Of a stretch of DNA of 64,000 bases, positions 58,847 to 64,000 are shown piece after piece. How positions within the stretch are numbered: position 1 is the stretch's first letter; each line of letters opens with the position of its first letter. The notes under the pieces are model-generated. The model was not told where the DNA came from. It worked only from the letters and a program-made list of their open reading frames with translations, and did not search any database. Both the position numbers and the translations under genes were made by a program. Source of the DNA: Terriglobia bacterium (lineage in GTDB: Bacteria > Acidobacteriota > Terriglobia > Bryobacterales > Bryobacteraceae); assembly GCA_020073305.1 (NCBI GenBank), contig JAIQFK010000016.1, positions 62,001 through 126,000 on the forward strand. Reading direction: 5' to 3'.

Positions 58847-59934
58847 TGTTCTGGCGCTTTGTGCTGGCCGCAGTGAAGTACCGCCGCCGGCGTTTGCTGC
58901 TGGCCTTTGCCGGCCTCGCCGTGGCGGCCACCCTGGCCACGACGCTGTTCAGCATTTACTGGGACATCGAGCGCAAAATGCGACGCGAGTTTCGGGGATA
59001 CGGCGCCAACCTGGTCATTGCTCCGGCTGCCAACTCGCCAACGGTTCCGCTGAAGGCAGTGGAGGAGGCCGAGCGCCTGGGCGCTGTGGCCGCGCCCTTT
59101 ATTTACGCGATTGGCCGCATCGGAGACGAGCGCGTGGTCGTGGCGGGCGTGGATTTCCGCCGCGCCGGACCTCTGACCAGCTTCTGGCAGGTCGACGGCG
59201 CACATACGGCCGGTCCCGGCCAGTGTCTCGCCGGCAGCGCTGTGGCGGCGCATTTTCACGTGACCCTTGGCCAGAGCCTGCCGCTCGCATCCGGTGCCTG
59301 CGTGGTGCGCGGCATCGTATCAACGGGTGGCGCGGAGGATAACCGGGTGATGGTGCCATTCGAGCGCGCCGCGGCCGATGCGGGCTTCCAAAATTCAGCC
59401 AGCATGGTCGAGGTGCGCGCCGACGGCAACCTCGTGAATGACGTTCAGACGGCTCTGGCGCACGCGTTTCCCGGCGCCGACGTGCGGGTGCTGCACGCTA
59501 TCGCGGAAACCGAAGCCAGCGTAGTGCTGAAGGTCCGGTCCGCCGTTTTCGTTCTGGCGCTCGTCATCTTCGGCATTACGACCTTGTGTGTCACCGGGAA
59601 TTTCAGCGCGCTGGTCCTCGAGCGCAGCAGGGAAATCGGCATTCTCAAGGCGATCGGCGCCCCTGAAACCAGGATTGCGGCGCTGTTTCTTTCGGAATCG
59701 ATGGTGCTGGCACTGGTTTCTACCGTCGCGGGTTATGCGCTGGGCCTTGCCGTTGCCTACGAAATCGGGAGGACGATCTTTTCCGATACGGCGCAAGCGC
59801 GCGCCGTCGGAGTGCACTTTGCCGTTTTTGCGCCGGTGATGGGGGTGACGCTGCTGGTAGCCGCGCTCGCCACCCTGTTTGCCGCGTCGCGAATCTGGCG
59901 CATCGAGCCTGCGATGATTTTGCGGGGAGAATAG
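58846..59934 (+). CDS. FtsX/MacB-like ABC permease
   Basis: YGANLVIAPAANSPTVPL, LERSREIGILKAIGAPETRIAALFLSES; start overlaps previous stop (TAATG). Confidence 0.88.
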   Translation: MFWRFVLAAVKYRRRRLLLAFAGLAVAATLATTLFSIYWDIERKMRREFRGYGANLVIAPAANSPTVPLKAVEEAERLGAVAAPFIYAIGRIGDERVVVAGVDFRRAGPLTSFWQVDGAHTAGPGQCLAGSAVAAHFHVTLGQSLPLASGACVVRGIVSTGGAEDNRVMVPFERAAADAGFQNSASMVEVRADGNLVNDVQTALAHAFPGADVRVLHAIAETEASVVLKVRSAVFVLALVIFGITTLCVTGNFSALVLERSREIGILKAIGAPETRIAALFLSESMVLALVSTVAGYALGLAVAYEIGRTIFSDTAQARAVGVHFAVFAPVMGVTLLVAALATLFAASRIWRIEPAMILRGE

Positions 59935-59943
59935 ACGGAGAGC

Positions 59944-61068
59944 ATGCCGTTTCTTGAAATCGACCAGGTATCGAAGCACTACCGAGTGGGCGCGAGCGAG
60001 CCGCTGAAGGCGCTCGACGGCGTCAGCTTCGCCTCCGATGCCGGCGAATGGATCGCGATCATGGGGCCGTCCGGCTCTGGGAAGACTACGCTGCTGAATA
60101 TCCTGGGGTGTCTTGATCAGCCCACCAGCGGGTCGGTGCGCATCGGCTCCACCGACATCGCCGGGCTTCGCCGCGCCGACCTGGTTCGGTTCCGAGCGGA
60201 GACCGTCGGTCTCATTTTCCAGCAGTATCATCTGATCCCGCACCTGACCGCAATCGAGAACGTCATGCTCGCCCAATACTTCCACAGCATGACGGATGAG
60301 GCCGAAGCCCGCCGCGCCCTGGAGCACGTTGGCCTGGCCGATCGTGCCCGCCATTTGCCGTCACAGCTTTCCGGCGGCGAGCAGCAGCGCGTGGCCATTG
60401 CGCGCGCGCTGGTAAACGACCCGAAAATCATTCTGGCTGACGAGCCAACGGGCAACCTGGACGCCGCCAATCAGCAGATCGTGCTCGATCTGCTCAGCGG
60501 CCTGCACGCACAGGGGCGGACCATCCTGCTGGTCACACACGACGAGCGCGTGGGCCGCTGCGCGGATCGCCGAATCAATCTGGATTACGGCCGCATCGTC
60601 GAGACGGTGGTGTTCACCGCCGAAGAAAACGAAGACTTCGACGAGATCCTGGAAGAGTTGTGGATGCGTCGTGAGAGCGCCATGCATCACGAGAGTTCGC
60701 ACTTCACCGAGGTCCAGCGCCAGCGCCTGTTTGCCACCATGTCGCGCATCGGCCTGCTGCGGCATATTGGGAAGGAAGTCCGCTTTACCGACCAAGGCGA
60801 GGAGCGCGCGCGGAGCGTGATCCGCCGGCATCGCCTGGCCGAGCGGTTGTTCATGGACGTGCTCTTCATCCGCGATGACGCCGCCGTGGAATCCAACGCC
60901 TGCACCTTCGAACACATCCTCAGCCCGGAAGTGACCGACCGCATTTGCACGTTCCTCGGTCATCCGAAAACCTGCCCGCACGGCAGCCCCATTCCGCCGG
61001 GCGAATGCTGCGGAAACGGCGCGCGCGGCCATGTGGCAATGAATCCGAACGGCGAAATTCTTCCGTAG
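59944..61068 (+). CDS. ABC ATPase fused to a C-terminal DtxR/IdeR-like metalloregulator domain
   Basis: [44 protein letters not shown]; from about residue 222: [11 protein letters not shown]...[38 protein letters not shown]...[34 protein letters not shown]. Confidence 0.92.
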   Translation: MPFLEIDQVSKHYRVGASEPLKALDGVSFASDAGEWIAIMGPSGSGKTTLLNILGCLDQPTSGSVRIGSTDIAGLRRADLVRFRAETVGLIFQQYHLIPHLTAIENVMLAQYFHSMTDEAEARRALEHVGLADRARHLPSQLSGGEQQRVAIARALVNDPKIILADEPTGNLDAANQQIVLDLLSGLHAQGRTILLVTHDERVGRCADRRINLDYGRIVETVVFTAEENEDFDEILEELWMRRESAMHHESSHFTEVQRQRLFATMSRIGLLRHIGKEVRFTDQGEERARSVIRRHRLAERLFMDVLFIRDDAAVESNACTFEHILSPEVTDRICTFLGHPKTCPHGSPIPPGECCGNGARGHVAMNPNGEILP

Positions 61069-61111
61069 CCCCCATGCTTGTGAGGAAGGAATCGAAAGGA
61101 GTGTCCGTTTC

Positions 61112-61441
61112 ATGAAACCCGACGTTTATACGAAGATTACATTGACGGCGATTGCCATCTTTCTTGGAATTGTGGCTCTGCGCCCCCTGCTTGCGCCGAA
61201 CACAGCGCGCGCCGAGAGCGCGGCTACGTTCGCTCCTCTGCAATTCACCGAGAGCGTCAACGAGTTCGACTCTAAGAACGGACGCGTGGTCGGCAGGCTG
61301 GCGATCGATCTTCGCACGGGAAATGTTTATGGGTTTCCGACGGACGGTAATTTCTATCCACGCAATCCTCTGAAAGAGGGCATTGTGGTTTCGGATCCGG
61401 TCCTGCTTGGGCGTTTCAACATCGACAAGCTCGTCAACTGA
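61112..61441 (+). CDS. Hypothetical exported/anchored protein
   Basis: N-terminal hydrophobic segment ITLTAIAIFLGIVALRPLL; 109 aa. Confidence 0.7.
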   Translation: MKPDVYTKITLTAIAIFLGIVALRPLLAPNTARAESAATFAPLQFTESVNEFDSKNGRVVGRLAIDLRTGNVYGFPTDGNFYPRNPLKEGIVVSDPVLLGRFNIDKLVN

Positions 61442-61503
61442 GGGAGGGGCAGCCAATTTTGCGCGCGCCGCGTGCTACAGTAAAAGTTCTTCCCCTGTAA
61501 ATC

Positions 61504-62436
61504 ATGTCTGCGTTGCGAAATGTTGTGATCGTCGGGTCGGGTTGCGCCGGAAATACGGCCGCGGTGTACACGGCTCGCGCCAATCTCAAGCCTCTGGTCA
61601 TCAAAGGCCATGAGCCCGGCGGGCAGTTATCGATGACCACTTTGGTCGAAAATTTTCCTGGTTTCCCGGAGGGCATTCACGGGCCCGATCTGGTGGAAAA
61701 TATCCGCAAGCAGGCAGAGAATTTCGGCACCGAATACAAAGAGGGCGCCGTGCTCGAAGCGGACCTTTCCAAGCGGCCGTTCCGGCTCAACATCGAAGGT
61801 GAGTGGATCGAGACGCGCACGCTGATCATCGCCTCGGGAGCGTCAGCGCGGTGGTTGGGGCTCCCCAATGAGCAGAAGCTGATCGGCCATGGCGTCAGTT
61901 CCTGCGCCACCTGCGACGGTTTCTTCTATCGGGGCAAGAAGATCATGGTGATCGGCGGCGGCGACTCGGCCATGGAGGAGGCCAACTTCCTCACGCGCTT
62001 CGGCAGCGAGGTCGCGGTGGTGCACCGGCGCGATCAGTTTCGGGCTTCGAAAATCATGCTGGCGCGCGCGCAGAGTAATCCCAAAGTCAAGTTTCTGACC
62101 AACACGGTGGTCGACGATATCTACGACGTGGGCCAGAAGTTGGTCACGGGAGTGCGGCTGCGCAATACGGTCACGGGCGCGGTGTGGGAACAGGAAGTGG
62201 ACGGCTTCTTCGTGGCTATCGGTCATATCCCGAACACCAAAGTGTTTCGCGGCCAGATCGAGACCGATGCCGACGGCTACATTCTGACCAAGGGCGGCGC
62301 GAAGACCAACGTCCCCGGCGTGTTTCACGCGGGCGACGTGCAGGACCGTGTTTACAAACAGGCCATTACCGCCGCGGGCATGGGATGCATGGCGGCTATG
62401 GAAGCAGAAAGATTTCTGGAAGCGGAGGGACATTGA
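61504..62436 (+). CDS. trxB: Thioredoxin reductase
   Basis: VVIVGSGCAGNTAAVYTARA, SSCATCDGFFYRGKKIMVIGGGDSAMEEA, GVFHAGDVQD. Confidence 0.95.
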   Translation: MSALRNVVIVGSGCAGNTAAVYTARANLKPLVIKGHEPGGQLSMTTLVENFPGFPEGIHGPDLVENIRKQAENFGTEYKEGAVLEADLSKRPFRLNIEGEWIETRTLIIASGASARWLGLPNEQKLIGHGVSSCATCDGFFYRGKKIMVIGGGDSAMEEANFLTRFGSEVAVVHRRDQFRASKIMLARAQSNPKVKFLTNTVVDDIYDVGQKLVTGVRLRNTVTGAVWEQEVDGFFVAIGHIPNTKVFRGQIETDADGYILTKGGAKTNVPGVFHAGDVQDRVYKQAITAAGMGCMAAMEAERFLEAEGH

Positions 62437-62819
62437 TGATCGAACGAATCACGCCGCCCGGAGTGCCGACGCCACGAGGCCCCTATTCTCCAGCGGTTCG
62501 AGCCGGCGATTTCATCTACGTTGCCGGGCAAGGGCCCATCGATGCGACGAACAAGATGTCCTATGGCGACATCCAGCACGAGACACGCCTGGTGCTGACC
62601 AACATCCAGAAGATCCTGGAGGGCTGCGGCGCCACCATGGCGGACGTGGTGAAGTGTTCGGTGTTTCTCGCGGACGGCAAAGATTTCGGCGCGATGAACG
62701 AAATCTACGCGCAGTTTTTCGGCGAGGCCAAGCCCGCCCGCACGACCGTAGAAACCAAATTCGCCGACCCGAAGATGAAGGTCGAGATTGACTGCATCGC
62801 CTATAAACCGAAAAGGTAG
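62436..62819 (+). CDS. RidA family protein
   Basis: MIERITPPGVPTPRGPYSPAVRAGDFIYVAGQGPIDATN...NIQKILEGCGATMADVVKCSVFL; ATGA-type overlap with trxB stop. Confidence 0.93.
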   Translation: MIERITPPGVPTPRGPYSPAVRAGDFIYVAGQGPIDATNKMSYGDIQHETRLVLTNIQKILEGCGATMADVVKCSVFLADGKDFGAMNEIYAQFFGEAKPARTTVETKFADPKMKVEIDCIAYKPKR

Positions 62820-62905
62820 GTTCCCCGGCTGATTCCGGCGGCTCGCCTTGAACCCCCCAGGTACCTGGCAAACGCCGCCGCAGGCCTGCGTTACAATGAC
62901 AGGCG

Positions 62906-64000
62906 GTGAAACCAAGCTGTCTCTTGTTCGCGGTTCTTTCGCTGCTGCGCACGGTGATGGCCGCTCCCGCTGAGCCCGCGGCGAAGCCTGTCGACTTCGA
63001 TCGCGAGATCCGGCCCATCCTCGCCGATAACTGCTTCGCCTGTCACGGTCCTGACGAGAAACAGCGCATGGCCAAGCTGCGGCTGGACACCAAGGACGGC
63101 ATGTTTGCCGATCGCGGCGGCTACCAGATTCTGGCACCGGGCAAATCGGGCGACAGCAGACTCTACCAGCGCATCAGCGCGGCCGACAAGGCGAAGCGCA
63201 TGCCGCCGCTTTACGCCGACCGCACCCTGAACGATAAGCAGATCGAGTTGATTCGCCGCTGGATCGACGAGGGCGCGAAGTGGGAAATGCATTGGGCGTA
63301 TGTTCCGCCGAAACGCCCGGAACTGCCGCAGGTGAAAGACGCGACGTGGCCGAAGAATGCGATCGACAACTTCATCCTCGCAAAGCTTGAAAGCGAAGGC
63401 TTGAAGCCCTCACCCGAAGCCGATAAAGCGACGCTGATCCGCCGCGTGACGTTCGATCTTACCGGGCTTCCGCCCACGCCGGGCGAAGTCGACGAGTTTC
63501 TGCGCGACAAGTCTGCCGGAGCCTATGACAAGGTAGTGGACAGGTTGCTCGCCTCGCCGCGCTACGGTGAGCGCATGACCATGCACTGGCTCGATCTGGC
63601 GCGCTATGCCGACACGCACGGTTATCACATCGACAGCCACCGCGAGATGTGGCACTGGCGCGACTGGGTAATCGACGCTTTCAATCGCAACATGCCGTTC
63701 GACGAGTTCACCGTCGAGCAGCTCGCCGGCGACTTGCTCCCGCATCCCACGCTCGCCCAGCGCATCGCTACCGGATTCAACCGCAACCACATGATCAATT
63801 TCGAAGGCGGCGCGATCCCGGAGGAGTATCAGAACGAATATGTGGTAGACCGGGTGGAGGCGACGTCCGTTGTGTGGCTGGGCATGACGATGGGCTGCTC
63901 GCGCTGCCACGACCACAAATTCGATCCGATCAAGCAAAAGGATTTTTACCGCTTCTACGCGTTCTTCAACACCATCGACGAAAAGGGACTGGACGGGCGT
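62906..64000 (+). CDS. PSD1/planctomycete cytochrome C-type and DUF1549 domain protein, 3' truncated by window end
   Basis: GTG start; VDFDREIRPILADNCFACHGPDEKQRMAKLRLD (CxxCH), IDNFILAKLESEGLKPSPEADKATLIRRVTFDLTGLPPTP; open to window end, absent from ORF track. Confidence 0.93.
   Translation, partial: MKPSCLLFAVLSLLRTVMAAPAEPAAKPVDFDREIRPILADNCFACHGPDEKQRMAKLRLDTKDGMFADRGGYQILAPGKSGDSRLYQRISAADKAKRMPPLYADRTLNDKQIELIRRWIDEGAKWEMHWAYVPPKRPELPQVKDATWPKNAIDNFILAKLESEGLKPSPEADKATLIRRVTFDLTGLPPTPGEVDEFLRDKSAGAYDKVVDRLLASPRYGERMTMHWLDLARYADTHGYHIDSHREMWHWRDWVIDAFNRNMPFDEFTVEQLAGDLLPHPTLAQRIATGFNRNHMINFEGGAIPEEYQNEYVVDRVEATSVVWLGMTMGCSRCHDHKFDPIKQKDFYRFYAFFNTIDEKGLDGR

Overview
The window is gene-dense, high-GC DNA that looks acidobacterial (Solibacter/Bryobacter-like). 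This is an inference from gene content: a PadR + ADOP-type permease pair, WD40-type Ser/Thr kinase remnants and a PSD1/planctomycete-type cytochrome; no search was run. About 60 protein genes can be supported. Main modules: (i) a duplicated two-gene membrane cassette; (ii) a coxSLMG-type molybdenum hydroxylase operon with the AYRGAGR (form II) motif; (iii) an Mla/MCE lipid-transport operon; (iv) a SxtJ - DUF5989 - carbamoyltransferase cassette, including a 49-aa gene absent from the ORF track; (v) a two-component / porin / cupredoxin / DUF4331 / HEAT cluster; (vi) a RelE-type toxin-antitoxin pair; (vii) a two-component-linked RND efflux operon; (viii) an FTR1-DUF2318 / MacB-like permease x2 / ABC-ATPase operon in which the ATPase is fused to a DtxR/IdeR-like metalloregulator domain. 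I consider (viii) the strongest candidate for an unusual system. There are also several decaying genes (an ADOP C-terminal remnant, an ADOP gene with a one-base homopolymer frameshift, a kinase with an internal deletion), a tRNA-Asn-like 3' half abutting the rsmI stop codon, and several intergenic palindromic elements. No rRNA, intact tRNA, CRISPR array or complete IS element was recognised by eye.
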